The notes under the pieces are model-generated. The model was not told the origin of the DNA. It was given only the letters and a program-made list of their open reading frames with translations, and made no database searches. This document shows positions 1 to 12,264 of a stretch of 64,000 bases of DNA, in pieces; positions within the stretch are counted from its first letter, which is position 1; each line of letters starts with the position of its first letter. The stretch is from Iris pallida (taxonomy: Eukaryota; Streptophyta; Magnoliopsida; Asparagales; Iridaceae). The DNA lies in the NCBI GenBank assembly GCA_029216955.1, contig JANAVB010016200.1, positions 1,159,675 through 1,223,674 on the forward strand. Direction: 5' to 3'. Both the position numbers and the translations under genes were made by a program.

Positions 1-649
1 GAGTTTAGGAAAATTCTAAGCATTTAATACCAAGGAAAATAAAAATGACAATAAATTACTATTATTCAAGAATTTGGCAAGATGTACTTGCCTAGGTTAA
101 GCTCCAAGCCTAATCTTCTACTCCACCACCAAGAGGGGTACGAAACCACACTCTAGACCTCAAGGCCAAGCTCTTGGCAAGCTCCAAGGGGGAGAGAAGG
201 GAAGAAGAAATGAAGAGAGAGTGAAGAGAATGAAAAGAGAGAGGAGAGAGAAAGTGAAATGGTATATATAGAAGGGGAGAATTAATCTTAGCCGTTGGAT
301 CATGATCCATGTGAAGATCTAAGTCAATCCTAACCATCCAAAGAAAACCAAGTATCCATTGGATAATAGGGAGCATCTTCACTATTCACGAAAATATCTA
401 AATACTATTCACGAAAATATTCGAAATACTATTCATGAAAATATCCGAAATAGAAAATATCTAAAGTGTAGAAAATTTGTCCAGGCGGTATGCCATCGGT
501 ATACACCGGTATACTGGCGGTATGCCGGCCAAGGAAAAAATCTATAAGTTGAAAAAAATTTAAAGCATTCCGAAAACTAAGAAAATATGAAATACAGTAC
601 AAAATACGTATCCGTATATAAATACTAATACTGTGAGACGAGTCTCACA
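1..649 (-). mobile_element. 5' part of an LTR, inverted, related to the LTR at 4356-8148
   Basis: Read on the minus strand this begins TGTGAGACTCGTCTCACAG and continues with sequence like the start of the plus-strand LTR at 4356: the same CGTATTTCATATTT-like stretch, then a TATA-type box (displayed 262-270), a CT-rich leader and a GGCAAGTACA.CTTGC motif. This is the 5' end of a gypsy-type LTR in reverse orientation; the window edge cuts off the rest. The reading frame at 110-382 minus is the CT-rich leader and is not treated as a gene. Confidence 0.6.
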
Positions 650-1789
650 GTCCATGAAGAGATTTTCCAGCTACATGCAGTCCCATTATCTGGGCGCTCT
701 AATTGGACTTGTAGCCTACCGTCGAGTAGGGCACATTTCCAGCACACTATCATGTGTTGCACCCCTAAGTCACCTAATCCAACTCTCTCAACTTGTGACC
801 GGATAACCAGGATTAAGTCTACAGGGCTTGTAGTTGTTGGAATATCTCAATGTATCTTGCTAGTAACTAGGCTTGTGATAACCCTAGTTAGTTAAAGTAT
901 CAAGCCGTACTCTTTGCTTGGCCGTAAATGTTGGATGGAGTCCAATCCTGTCTAGTCTTGTCTAGATCCAATACATGGCCATCTCAGGACATGCTTGCTT
1001 ACGCTTTACTCTTAGCAATAAATGGCTAGAGACCCGGTTCTGTTCAGGCGAAGGGTTACAACCCCGGTCCTTGTTTGGTTTAAGGATTGTAACCTGGCTT
1101 CCGGAATAGTTTCTCGTCCTCTCGTCATTTGTTGCCTTATTTATATTTCATGTTTTTCTATTACTATTCTTGTTTATGTTCTGACATGCTGGTTTTAGTT
1201 CTTAAGTGAAGCCTCCCTTGTGGCACTTGCTCTTTCTGGGTCTGACCTAGCTGGTTTTGTATGGCCAGATTTCGGAGTAGCACCTGAAGATCTTCCAGCC
1301 TTCCAGCTAGATGGTGAACACTAGGCGCAACCTTGGTAATGAGTAGATTTTATTTTTCTCTTCCACTCTATTGTAAATTATTCGTTTGAGACGTTTAGCC
1401 GTCGAGCAAGTGTTAGCTCGTGTTAAATTTACATTCCTGTCGGTCTAAGGGCTGTAACATGATTGACAAATCCTAGGGTTGATCATATATGAGTTAAACT
1501 CTTGCTAGTCTTCGTATTTTGTATGACTAGCTTCATGATCATCTGAATATGTAATGTATGGGACGCCTTACTTTGTATGTCTGATGATCTACCATCTTGT
1601 TACATTTACTTGCTTGCTTGAGATTGAGACACTAGACTTGTTCTTGACCATAAGTGACTATTGGCTTGTAGTAAAACCCTCATGCATCTAGACAGCCGTA
1701 ACCGTACATCGAGGTGGGTTACACTTCAATGTACGTAGCTGGCTGTGTCTGTCCCCCGCTCTCCAGTATTCTGGTTCTGGGACGTGACA
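650..1789 (+). mobile_element. 3' part of an LTR (same family as the solo LTR at 4356-8148)
   Basis: This stretch runs parallel to about 6850-8148: shared blocks include the CCGTCGAG motif, the AACTAGG.CTGTGATAACCC block, CGAAGGGTTACAACCCCGGT, and a shared end CTCCAGTATTCTGGTTCTGG followed by CGTGACA. The LTR terminus CA is at 1789. The 5' two thirds of this LTR are missing and replaced by the inverted copy at 1-649, so it is a rearranged relic. No primer-binding site resembling a tRNA end follows it. Confidence 0.7.
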
Positions 1790-2890
1790 ACCAGTGATCG
1801 CACATATAAGATAGTAGCAGGCTCACCTATTGTCTTATGCAGGTAATAAGTATTATCTCTGTTTTTATGCAGGGACGAGCACGGCCGTGGTAAGAACTGT
1901 GATAAATCATTATATTTTACTGTATGCTTTATTACTTCAAAGATGGCTATCGATATGAACTGAATTCATTTAGTTCTAAATAGAAAGAAAACTCTAAAGC
2001 ATGTCTACCTTAATAATCAGAGTCGGTTTAGACGAGTGGGTTTATCTCGTCTACTTAGCAAGTGTGCTAACCCCCTCCCCAACTCCCCAGGTACGATGGA
2101 AGCTCATAACTGAAGCTAAAGTACGGAGAGGCATTTTGAAGCTCTTCCTATCCTGAAGTATTTTGAAGCCAATTTAATCGAAGGCTTATGTATAAAGAGG
2201 CGAATGTATGGAACGGCAAGTGTTAGTTCAGGCAGCTTGTCGAGTATATTTCTTTTGTTTCAATCAATATAGTCACAACGGCATCCAATGTAATTACGAC
2301 TTGTACTTCGTTGCAAGCTATAAATGAAAAGCATATTTCTATCTTCCTAAACTGCGTCTTATATTTTGATATGATTTATGAAGTTTCAACTTGGTGTTTC
2401 AATATAATAATCAACGTAACGTTCTTGCCATGTATGAGTGCAATTTCAGACTCGTACGATATCACGCCTTAGGGAGGACAATCGATTCGGCATAATAATA
2501 TCAGGGACGAACGGTTTGTCGACTCGGGGCGTGACACTCATTGTCTAGATTAGACTGCTAGACTAGTTATCTTTATTTAGATGTTTTGTCTTTGAGATGT
2601 ACTTCAGTTATTTGGATTTTGATGTTGTTTAAACATCCAAACTTATTAACTTTCAGTTGTAGTTCTCTGTTGAGATTATTATCCATCTTTTTATTCCTTT
2701 ATTTCCATATTAGATTCTGTGATTGAGTTGTACATTCTATGTTGTCCTGCTTTGGAGAGTATATCCTTGTTTAGGTACAGTTATATATTGTTAGATGTTG
2801 TGACATAGGACAGTGTTATACCGCCGACACTGCGGTGTAGGCTGGACGTACCCACTTCTCGTGCCCTTACATTGGGTGTGGGTCATGACA
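1790..2890 (+). mobile_element. 3' end fragment of a gypsy LTR (tRNA-Ile-primed family)
   Basis: The last about 80 bases (2811-2890) contain the terminal module found at the end of the other gypsy LTRs here: ACCGCCGACACTGCGGTGTA, then GTGCCCTTAC, then GGTCATGACA at the terminus. The rest up to 1790 has no recognisable coding content and is assigned to this LTR by adjacency only. The following bases are not primer-site-like, so this may be a 3' LTR or a truncated solo LTR. Confidence 0.5.
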
Positions 2891-4355
2891 TCTTCTCTGA
2901 CCTTTTCTTGTACTTGTCATCATTGAATCTAGTCCTCATAGTCCACTGCTCTAGCGTCTCATCGACGAGCTTTCCTTTCACAGTCTATACTTTGGAGACA
3001 ATTTGGTCAATTGACTCAAACTTATAAAAAAGGAACTACTATATCCTTGATCACATGTAATCACACTAAAAAGGAATCTATATAATTCTCCAACTCATGT
3101 CCCTCTAGGGATAGTCTCTAGATCCTCTAGTGCCTCTGGACCTCCTGTGACTCCTAAGTCAAAATTTGGAGGTCCATAGAAGGTCGAGTAATCATACTCA
3201 TCATCACCTGAATCCACGTATCCTTTCAGGATGGAGCAAAGTACAATACACAAATGCAGAAAAATACAGGAAGGAATATAATCATAGAATAAATATTATT
3301 AAGGAACAATATGAACTTTAATTAACAATATGCACAAAAGAGAATCAATAACTAACTATGTGTTTGAAATACCCGTGTTCATAAGTGGACAACTAGGGGT
3401 TGGATCCGACGCATTGTATGTGTAGTGCGTGAATGCTAATAGACACGTTAGATATTGGGTATAAGTTGGGGTAGTCCACACAACTACTCAAATATTTCCT
3501 CTCTCGACATGAAGTCACTATGCGAATACATTAAACAAGACATAAAAGATGACGTATAAGTCCGTGTATCCTACTATGTCGATAAAAAAATAATTGCATT
3601 GAGTAAAGTACTTGTCTTGCTCTTGAAATGGATATAGGATGAGGTCCATCTAGGAAGACAGTATTGAATTGATAGCTGCTAATTTAGGATTCTATATTCT
3701 AGAAACTTCTTATTCTATTTCAGAATTAATTCTAATAAAATTCTTTTGTTTAATCTATTTATTTAATTATTTACTATTTAAACTAGCGCAATACCTATCC
3801 CAATGGTTCCTCTAAACCTAAGCCCAATTGAATAAGAGCTTAATCCCATTTTTTTTAGGTAGACCTGTTTGAAAATACTCCAAAAATTCATATATTCTAG
3901 CTAGCTAATTCTTGATTTCCAACTAATTTCTTGATTTAATTAACACATTCTTGATTATAACTAACTAATGCCTTGGTTATTAACTACTTTTTATTAACAT
4001 TTTTGTTTTAAAAAGTTTGCATAGTATTGGGCCTAGCCTGCGTATTATTATTGAAAAAACTCCTTCCTCTTTGGTAGGCCGACCTACTACTGTACACATA
4101 TACACTGAACATGTAAATACATAACTCATTATCAAACCGAATTTGAATCACAGTCTCGACTCCTAAATCTGACTGACAATGTGTCCTATTTGGACACATG
4201 AGACTCCATTAACTGAAACCTCTTCTCACTTGCCTCTAGCTCGACACATTTAGTGTGCCAAACTCCAGTAGGACACAAATAGAACTCTACTCTAGACACA
4301 TGATTCAACTAGGCAAGATCGAACTATGAATTCGAAACTGAGAAGAAGGTAGAGA
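2891..4355. other. No gene recognised
   Basis: About 1.5 kb of AT-rich sequence with only short open frames (for example 4008-4199 minus). I recognise no protein family, RNA or terminal repeat. It is the left flank of the solo LTR; the last five bases, AGAGA, are its target-site duplication. Confidence 0.5.
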
Positions 4356-7300
4356 TGTGAGACCCGTCTCACTGTATCAGTATTTTATAAGAATACGTGT
4401 TTATTTGAGCCGTATTTCATATTTATCGATTTGCGTGATATTTTAAAAAATTTCCTAAGTGTAGGATTTTTATGACTTGGTTTAACTTGGATTTGGTTTT
4501 ATTTGGTTCGGTTCCACTTTGACTTGGTTTGGTTTAGTTTGGTTTCTCATGAGATGAGGTGTAGGGCTTAGATTGAGTGGAGAGGAATGAATGGTGGAGA
4601 TCACTTGAGCTTGTTATATAAGCCACTTTTCTCTCTCCCTCCTCATTCACCCTCATTCATTTCTTTTCCACCAAACCCTAGTCATTGGAGAGAGGCAAGT
4701 ACACCTTGCTGAATGATGGACGATTTCTATTTCGTTTGTTCCATTCTCTTTGTTGTTACATTCTAAGCATGTTTAGAACTTGGAGTTTTCCGTTTTGATG
4801 GCTAGATTGTGGTAGATCTAACCTTGTGGTACTTTCGATTTTCATAAGTTTTGATCTGTTAAACTTGTATATTTTTGCTAGTTGATGGTTCCATGTTGTG
4901 GAGAATTTTATTCTGCCCAAATTTGACTTATGAAAGTTCAGATTTGGACTCAGGATGACGAATTTATGGAGCTTGGAAGCATGACTTCATGGTGTTCTTC
5001 TTCTCGAAAAGTGGAGGAGAAGAACGGTACTTGACCGCATGACTATTTCATGCGGCAAGTGTTCTTCCCTGCCGTATGGATAAACCCAGCCGCATGAGCA
5101 TTAATTCATTGCCTTGGCCACATGGCCATTTTTCCACGTTTGCTAGCATGCATTAATTGCAGGGCTATTTAATTAATTGCCTTGTATTTCCCAGCCGCAT
5201 ATGGCCTTAGCAGTCAGTCGCATATGCAAGTATTATGTTAATGTATACTTTAATGCATGCAATATTTTAATGAATATTCTAAATGCATTCCCTGAAGCAT
5301 TCAGCCGCATGGAAATTTTGTGAGCCGCATATGGGAGTAATAATAGCCGCATGTGTTAGCAATTGCTGGCAACTTAGCCGCATAGAATCAAAGTATGCAC
5401 TCCTAAGTGCAGTTATTTAATTAGGAAAATGACATTTGCACCATCAGCCGCATGCATGCATCTTGGAGCTAGCCGCAGATGGCATGGTAAAGTATTACTT
5501 TTATGCATTTAAGTCCCTTAATGCATTTTACGTATTTAAGTCCACAAGCATGAGCCGCATGAGAATAAATTGAATGTATTTTATGCATTTAAGCCCCTCA
5601 ATGCAATAAATGCATTTAAGTCCAAAAAAGCAAGCCGCATAGGCTCTGAAGGCATATTATTCCTAACGCATAGCTATTTGCATTTAAGACCTTATAATTG
5701 TATAAATGCTTTAATACACCTTGTTTAAGAAAAAGCAAGCCGCATGGGCTTTGCTGGTTGAATGCTTCATTTACAATTAAGACCCTACCTTATTATTTAA
5801 ATGCTTTATGCATTTAAGATCTTACATTTATTACTTAAGGCTTTATGCAATTAAGGTTTTAATCATTGTATTTAATGCTTTAGATGCCCTTCCTTGGCAT
5901 CGACCGTATGGCCATTATTTATTATTTATTTTCGTCTGTTGTACTTTCATGCAAGCAATGTGAGGGTGAGCTGCATGGGCATTTACAGCATTAATAATTG
6001 CTTGATGCAGAGCCGCATGGCCTTTGGCCATTAAATATATTATTATTACTTGCATGTTGTATTTTTGCATGAAATCTAATGTGAGCCGTATAGGTTCCCT
6101 TCCCCCACTATCTAATATTTTGGCCACGTGAGCCACTCTTTTACTGGCAGTCATCATTTTATTGTTTGGCCACGTGCCCTTTTTCTATTGTTTTGCTTGC
6201 AAAGTGGAAGCTTGCATTCATTGCGGGTCCCACTCTCTTTGTCTTTTCTGATTGTGGAAATGTTTCTTGCTGGCATTTAATTTTGGAGCCGCATGGCCTC
6301 CCACCCATTCTTGGCCGCATGGCCCCTTTTGTTATTTTCTGGCCGCATGGGTGGCCTCCCACTCTCTTCGACCGCATGTTTGTTCTCCCACTTTTGGACC
6401 GCATGGGTCCCATTTGATTGTTTAAATGTTTTATTTGCCTGAATTGTGGTCAGAATTTCTTCTCACTCCCAACATAAAAATTGTAGAGTTTCTCCTTGGC
6501 TTCAAGAATATATATATTATTAATATAATATTATTTAATTGTGCAAGTTTCTTCCTTCTTGGTAAATGACATAACACGACAATGACCCGTAGTGGTGCAC
6601 TCTTGAAATGAACTTGACATGATATTCTTGACATGATAACTTGAAATGACAAATAAGAATAATTCTTGATAGTGGCCCGTCGTGGCGCACTCCTGACAAG
6701 AATTAATTAGTATCCTGACACCGTGGGTGATTGTGTTTGTACAAATGAACCCGTCTCGTCTTGCATCATGTCTAGGACATGAATCCCTGGTTTCCCACGG
6801 TCAGGGATTCATACTGAAATGGACTAAGGCTAATTACTAGAATAATCCAGTAGTTCATGGAGAGACTTTCCCAGTTACCTGTTGCCCCTTTGATTCCGGC
6901 CTTATATATATATATACATGGGATTTGTTGCTATCCGTCGAGATGAGCGCACTTCCAGCCCGCCGTCGAGTGTGGTACCTTAGGACACATGTATCTTACT
7001 ACAGTGTGTCTGCTATATCATGCTATCTTTTTCCTTTTCTTTGCTGGGGTCACTCAGGTAGCAGCAGGCGGGTAACTGGACTTGGAAGAATCTCGCTGCA
7101 TCTTGCTAGTAACTAGGCCTGTGATAACCCTAGTTAGTTAAAGTATCAAGCCGTACTTATTGCTTGGCCATGAATGTTGCATGGAGTTCAATCTGTCTAG
7201 TCTTGTCTTGATCTTGTACATGATTGTTACATGTCCTGATTTTTTATTTTATCTTGCCGATAAATGGTGGGAGAAACCAAGTTCCGTTCAGACGAAGGGT

Positions 7301-8148
7301 TACAACCCCGGTCCTTGTTTGGTTTACGGGTTGTAACCTGGTTATCTGAATAGTCCCATGGTTATCTCATCGTATATCACCTTCCCAGTTCTATTTATTT
7401 AACATGTTCTCCAGTTTACTTTATGTCAAATGATGATTTACTTACTGTCTCCCTATGTTCGGGATAAGTGCATTGGTACTGCACAAATCTCGATCCTTTC
7501 TTACTTATCTGCTTGTTGATTGCTAATGATTGCTGGTTTTAAGTTCATAGTTCGGCCTCCTTTGTGGTACTTGCTATTTGGGGTCTGACTCCACTGGTTT
7601 TGCATGGCCAGGTTCTGATAGAAGAGCCCGAAGGATCTACCGTACCATCTACTCGACGGTGACCAACCGGAGCACCAGAGTGCCTCAGTGGGTTTCTTCT
7701 TCATTCTCCCACTGATATATAAATTCTCCTCTTGTAATGTTTAGCCCCGAGCACGTGTTTAGCTCGTGTTTTGATATTTTCCTTGATATTGTAGCCTACG
7801 GGCAATAACATGATATGTGTATTCTAGACTATAGCTAGTCCTTATCATGTACGACTAATACTCTAGCTAGTCCTCAGTTCTGTGGTACTGGCTTCATGAT
7901 CAGTTATGTATATATGGTTCGGGACGCCTTACTATTGTATGTATGATGATCGTACTCCTTGCTCTTGTATAATTGCCTGTGATTGAGATACCTAGGATTG
8001 TTAAACCATAGGATTGACTGATGGCTTGTAGAGTAACCCCCATGTCTTGACAGCTAATACGTGATTTCAGAGTATTAACGTACTTTGGGATTACGTAGCT
8101 GGCTATGTCTGCCCCCGCTCTCCAGTATTCTGGTTCTGGGGCGTGACA
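4356..8148 (+). mobile_element. Complete solo LTR, 3.8 kb, with 5-bp TSD AGAGA
   Basis: It starts TGTGAGACCCGTCTCAC and ends GGGGCGTGACA (TG...CA). The five bases before it (4351-4355) and after it (8149-8153) are both AGAGA, a perfect target-site duplication, so it is a solo LTR left by recombination between the two LTRs of one element. Inside are a TATATAAG box near 4615, a CT-rich leader, then 1.4 kb packed with GCCGCAT motifs, then a 3' part shared with 650-1789. The length and the GTGACA end fit a Ty3/gypsy element with long LTRs. Small open frames inside it (5915-6157, 6159-6417, 7900-8271) are not treated as genes. Confidence 0.85.
5036..6404 (+). repeat. Dispersed GCCGCAT(G) repeat cluster inside the solo LTR
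   Basis: Roughly twenty copies of (A/G)(G/A)CCG(C/T)AT(G/A) occur in 1.4 kb, for example near 5036, 5090, 5195, 5304, 5323, 5346, 5377, 5446, 5554, 5634, 5738, 6013, 6288, 6314, 6343, 6370 and 6399. They are irregularly spaced, and several alternate with the phrase TGCATTTAAG(T/A/C)CC. This is not a simple tandem array. It looks like a degenerate higher-order repeat of a unit with both phrases. Confidence 0.75.
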
Positions 8149-10704
8149 AGAGACCAAGGAGTTATACATGCGTGTTCCACGTCCAATCCTCGGACACAAT
8201 GATGGTAGAGATTCGTTTCGGTCAATCCAAAACTGAGTTAGAAATGAATCAAAATCAGAATCAACTTTCAATTTTTACGATCAATCCGATCCCGATCTCT
8301 ATCAACTCGATCATGATCAAGCATAACCGAATCTTTAAAAGAATTCAAAGGAATGAGCCTTGTCGATCGGAGAAGAAACCCTTCTTGAGTTCATCGAACC
8401 CAATCGCTTATTCTAGTGGCTGAGTACTTAGGATTTGTAATAGAGTTGAGAAGGAATTTCGGACTGGGCTTTTAATGGGCTTGTGGGAAAATGAAATGAA
8501 ATTGAAGAATAGAAATTCAATGGAACCCTACTTTTAGGATTTAAAAGAAATTTCTAGATTATCTCGTAATTAAGCACATGCTTAATTTGAGGTTAGTTAG
8601 TTAGTTAGTTAGGGTTGTTAGAGAGTTGGTTAGGGTTGTCAGGTAGTTAGTTAGAATCTTCTAGATCCCTAATTAACCATGTTTCTTATTTAACTAATTA
8701 CTAATTAACCACTCATATAATTAACTAGTTAATATTGAAGGTTAGGTTTGTTTGTTTAGAAAATAAATTATTTATCTGTTTTAAGGATATTAATATTCTA
8801 GATAGAAAATTATTTATTCGGGTAGGGATTACATCTTATAATGGGCTTGTAGACATTCGAGGTAGATTTTCGTGATCGTTGGTTCATCTCAATTTGTGTC
8901 TTCCGTGTTCAACACGACGACTCTTCACCAAACTTCAACTAGGTAATTAAGTATACATTGGCATTATTATTACAGTACATAATATGTATTCTATGTTATT
9001 AGTCATCGTCCTTTGTCTTGTGTATCTCTTATATGGATATCCGAGTGTCTGAGCAGCTCGGATGAAATCGATCGTGGGAGTCAATCGGGTACAATATTGG
9101 ACTTAGATAGTAGGTTGACAGCAATAAACATGTTATGATATTTTGATATCTCAGTATATATATTTGGACAAAGACTTAGACTTAGGATACAACTTGTGCA
9201 TTCATACTAGGGCAAGTACTCTCGTACTTGACTTACCTTAGTAATGGGTAGGACGTGACATGTATATGGATAGTATTGGTTAATTGATCGAGTTGAATTC
9301 TCGATACTATGATTCATAAACTCTTGGATTGTTAGTGGACTCATGATGCTATTTGATTCTTGGTTAGACGTGTTGTGGACATGATTATATAGTAGCATTG
9401 GGTAGGAAGGACAACTACTACACGTTGGGATACTCTTTACACATTATCCTTCTCGATGACCGTGAGCCTCTAACAAGCAATATTATAGACCTTATTAATT
9501 ATAGACTGCTAACGTTCGATGAGTTGCAGTATTATAGACTACAAGCTTCCGACAATCTGCAATAGTTACACCCCTTAGTCTTGACAGCTCTCGCATACAA
9601 ATGTTGTCGTCAATTTGCATTCATGTAGATGATTAGTGTATAGTTGTACTTTGGCCTTGTATTGTATATTATATTTACTATTTTTATGTGACATGCTATT
9701 TTGTATCTTGTAATATCCTTTCCGGGGACCCTTTTTTAGGCATATACGAGCAGGAGTGCCGAGAGGTGTACGGATAAAGACTGGAATTAGAAGAACCTTC
9801 TACAGAGAATTGAAAATCTTACGTTCAGTGTACATGTGAGCTAGGATAGGACTGCGCTTGGAATACAAGTGTTATTATCCAAATTGATGTTGCTTGGATC
9901 TAGTTATCATTTTATTCTACATATCTTTTAGATACGTATTAGTGAATTTGGCTCCGCTCTATTTGTTACATTTATGTTGAACTCTTTAGCTATGTACTTC
10001 ACATTCCGCCATTATTTTGTATTTTATTTTTATATACAAAATGTTTTATATTGTTGTGACTTGTGAACCACAATTTTAGTGTGCTTCGGAAAGTAAGACT
10101 AGTCGTACAAAATTCTCCAAAAAATTAGACTAAATTTCAACTTGATACCCACAACTATTCAAAGTTTTCAACTAGATAACATAAACTTTAATATTAGGCA
10201 ACCTAATACCTCAAATATAATTGTACAACTTATTACCATAATAGTGCTGACAAAAAAAACCCTAAATGACAAAAATACTCCTCTTATTCGTGGTCACTTC
10301 TAATACCACCAGAGGTGACGGATAATTTGGTCAACAAATATTATATTTTTTTTGTTGAATGAAAAAATTAACCTCTGACTGAGAGAGGATATTGAAAATA
10401 TTAAATAGTAGAGGATATTAATTGAAAAACTTGAATATTTGAGAGTATTAAGTTGAAATTAAGCCAAAAAATTATAATGTTTTAGTAAGCCGAATAGTTC
10501 AAATTCAATTAAAAAATAATACTTGTTAGTCCGAACGGTTGAACAAAAACCTAAAAAATGTCATGTGTTCCGTCCTAATTGGCCGGACCAAACCCAATGA
10601 CGTCAGTCTACGTTAGGTAATAAAATTTAGGTCAATCATGTTCGGACACGTGTCACGTCGTTTCAGTAAGAATGCTGAAAAAAAAATCAAACACCACATC
10701 ATAG
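8149..10704. other. No gene recognised; TTAG repeats
   Basis: About 2.5 kb with short open frames only. A (TTAG)n-like stretch with TTAGGG variants lies at about 8593-8660. The first bases are the right TSD of the solo LTR. Parts near 8,900-9,900 have an LTR-like look, but no terminal repeat could be paired. Confidence 0.45.
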
Positions 10705-10707
10705 TAA

Positions 10708-11155
10708 GAGCATCTCCAACCCTATTGTGACTTTGGAAAAAAGTTGTTGCCACATAGGAATGACAAAATTTTATTCAAAAGTTCTTCTCCAATGCAATTG
10801 TCAAGTCAATTGTGAAGCTTATGTGGCAAAAATTAAAGAAGACATTGTAAAGTTGATTGTCTTGTTCTAGACAATGTACTTGACAATGTCTTCTCTTCCA
10901 TGTTATCAATTATGAATAAAAAAATATTAGAAAAAAGAAAGAAGATGAGTAGTTGTCTTAAAAGTTGCATTGGAAGTTGAAAAAAATACTTTTTATTGTC
11001 TCCTCATACTTTTGCATTGGAGAGAGTTTTTCTATCTCATTGTCTTTTGAGATATAATTTTGCCACATAAACAAGACATTGTCTTGTGGCTCATGCCACA
11101 TAGGAGCCACCTAAGACTTAAAACACTTAACAAGACAATAGGGTTGGAGATGCTC
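10708..11155. mobile_element. Tourist-like MITE (PIF/Harbinger type), TSD TAA
   Basis: A 448-bp element with perfect 21-bp terminal inverted repeats starting GAGCATCTCCAACCCTATTG, flanked on both sides by TAA (10705-10707 and 11156-11158). The TAA duplication and the length fit PIF/Harbinger-derived MITEs; there is no coding capacity. It ends 164 bases upstream of the SDR start codon, so it forms the distal promoter of that gene. Confidence 0.85.
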
Positions 11156-11158
11156 TAA

Positions 11159-11319
11159 CGAGGTATCATCGTCAGCACTTAGGTCACCAGTGACCTTCAT
11201 TGAAACCAGTTTAAATTAAATTATTTAGTCAAACTCGTTTTGCTCAAGATAAATAAGTAGAACCCAAATCTACAATAATAATACCAAATCCCAACTCGAC
11301 CCAAAATAAAACAAAATCG
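11159..11319 (+). promoter_or_regulatory. Proximal promoter and 5' leader of the SDR gene
   Basis: 161 bases between the MITE and the start codon. An AT-rich box AAATTAAATTATTTA near 11212-11226 could serve as a TATA region; the stretch after it is A/C-rich like a plant 5' leader. The start context is AAAATCGATGGC, with the favourable G after ATG. The transcription start is not determined. Confidence 0.4.
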
Positions 11320-12084
11320 ATGGCTCTTCCTCTGACCGGCCGGACCGCGATCGTCACCGGCGGGACCCGCGGCATCGGCCGCGCCATCTCCCTCCACCTC
11401 GCCTCCCTCGGCGCCAACCTCGTCCTCAACTACGCGGCCAACTCCACCCAGGCCGACCTCCTCGCCGCGGAAATCAACTCCTCCAGCTCAGGGACCAGAG
11501 CAGTGACCATCAGAGCGGACGTCTCCGACCCGGAGGCGGTCAAGTCCCTCTTCGACCTCGCCGAGGAGGCGTTCGGCGCCGCGGCCCACATCGTTGTCCA
11601 CAACGCCGGCGTCCTGGACCCCAAGTACCCCACCATAGCCTCCACCGCGCTCGAGGACTTCGACGCCATATTCAGCACCAACGCCCGGGGGACCTTCCTG
11701 GTCCTCCGCGAGGCGGCCAACCGCCTGGCCCGGGGGGGCGGCGGGAGGATCGTGGCGCTCTCGTCGTCCCTCGTCGGGGCGCTGAGCCCCGGCTACGGCG
11801 CGTACACGGCCTCCAAGGCGGCGGCGGAGACGATGGTGAGGATCCTCGCGAAGGAGCTGAAGGGGACCGGCATCACTGACAACTGCGTGGCCCCCGGGCC
11901 GATCGCGACGGAGATGTTCTTCTCCGGGAAGAGCGAGGAGACCGTGAAGAAGATCGCGGAGATGAACCCGATGGGGAGGCTCGGGGAGACGAAGGATGTG
12001 GCGCCGGTGGTCGGGTTCTTGTGCAGGGACGAAGGGGAGTGGGTGAATGGGCAGGTTATTAGGGTTAACGGAGGTTATGTGTGA
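11320..12084 (+). CDS. Short-chain dehydrogenase/reductase, NADPH-dependent aldehyde reductase-like
   Basis: An intact single-exon gene of 254 residues, the usual length for classical SDR enzymes, which reduce carbonyls or oxidise alcohols with NAD(P)H. Visible in order: the cofactor motif TGGTRGIG (13-20), an acidic turn ADVSD (66-70), HNAG (94-97, the NNAG motif with His first), the active-site Asn in STNARG (N121), the catalytic Ser in ALSSS (about S149), YTASK (Y162, K166), and APGPIATEM (191-199). All four catalytic positions N-S-Y-K are present. It resembles plant NADPH-dependent aldehyde reductase-like proteins (family knowledge); substrate and compartment are not shown, and I see no clear transit peptide. 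The CDS is far richer in GC than its flanks, strongest at the 5' end. A MITE lies 164 bases upstream and no other gene is near. The frames on the opposite strand are shadows. Confidence 0.93.
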   Translation: MALPLTGRTAIVTGGTRGIGRAISLHLASLGANLVLNYAANSTQADLLAAEINSSSSGTRAVTIRADVSDPEAVKSLFDLAEEAFGAAAHIVVHNAGVLDPKYPTIASTALEDFDAIFSTNARGTFLVLREAANRLARGGGGRIVALSSSLVGALSPGYGAYTASKAAAETMVRILAKELKGTGITDNCVAPGPIATEMFFSGKSEETVKKIAEMNPMGRLGETKDVAPVVGFLCRDEGEWVNGQVIRVNGGYV

Positions 12085-12264
12085 GATTAAGTGTGCGCAT
12101 AAATTTTATTAATTCTGAGTAATTTGGAATTAAATTTTCGCCTTCTTTCGCCCTCCCTTCGGTCGGCTTTGGGCCGGAGTCATGAGATCATCATGTTCAA
12201 CCTTTTAAGCCATTAGTTATCATAATTGCAATGTAGTGTCTCCTTAAAACCACATGCTAGCCAA
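12085..12264 (+). other. 3' flank of the SDR gene
   Basis: AT-rich sequence after the TGA-ended reading frame, with weak polyadenylation-type boxes (CATAAATTTTATT near 12099 and GAATTAAATTTT near 12127). It ends at the hAT-like element; its last eight bases (CTAGCCAA) are the presumed left target duplication. Confidence 0.4.
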
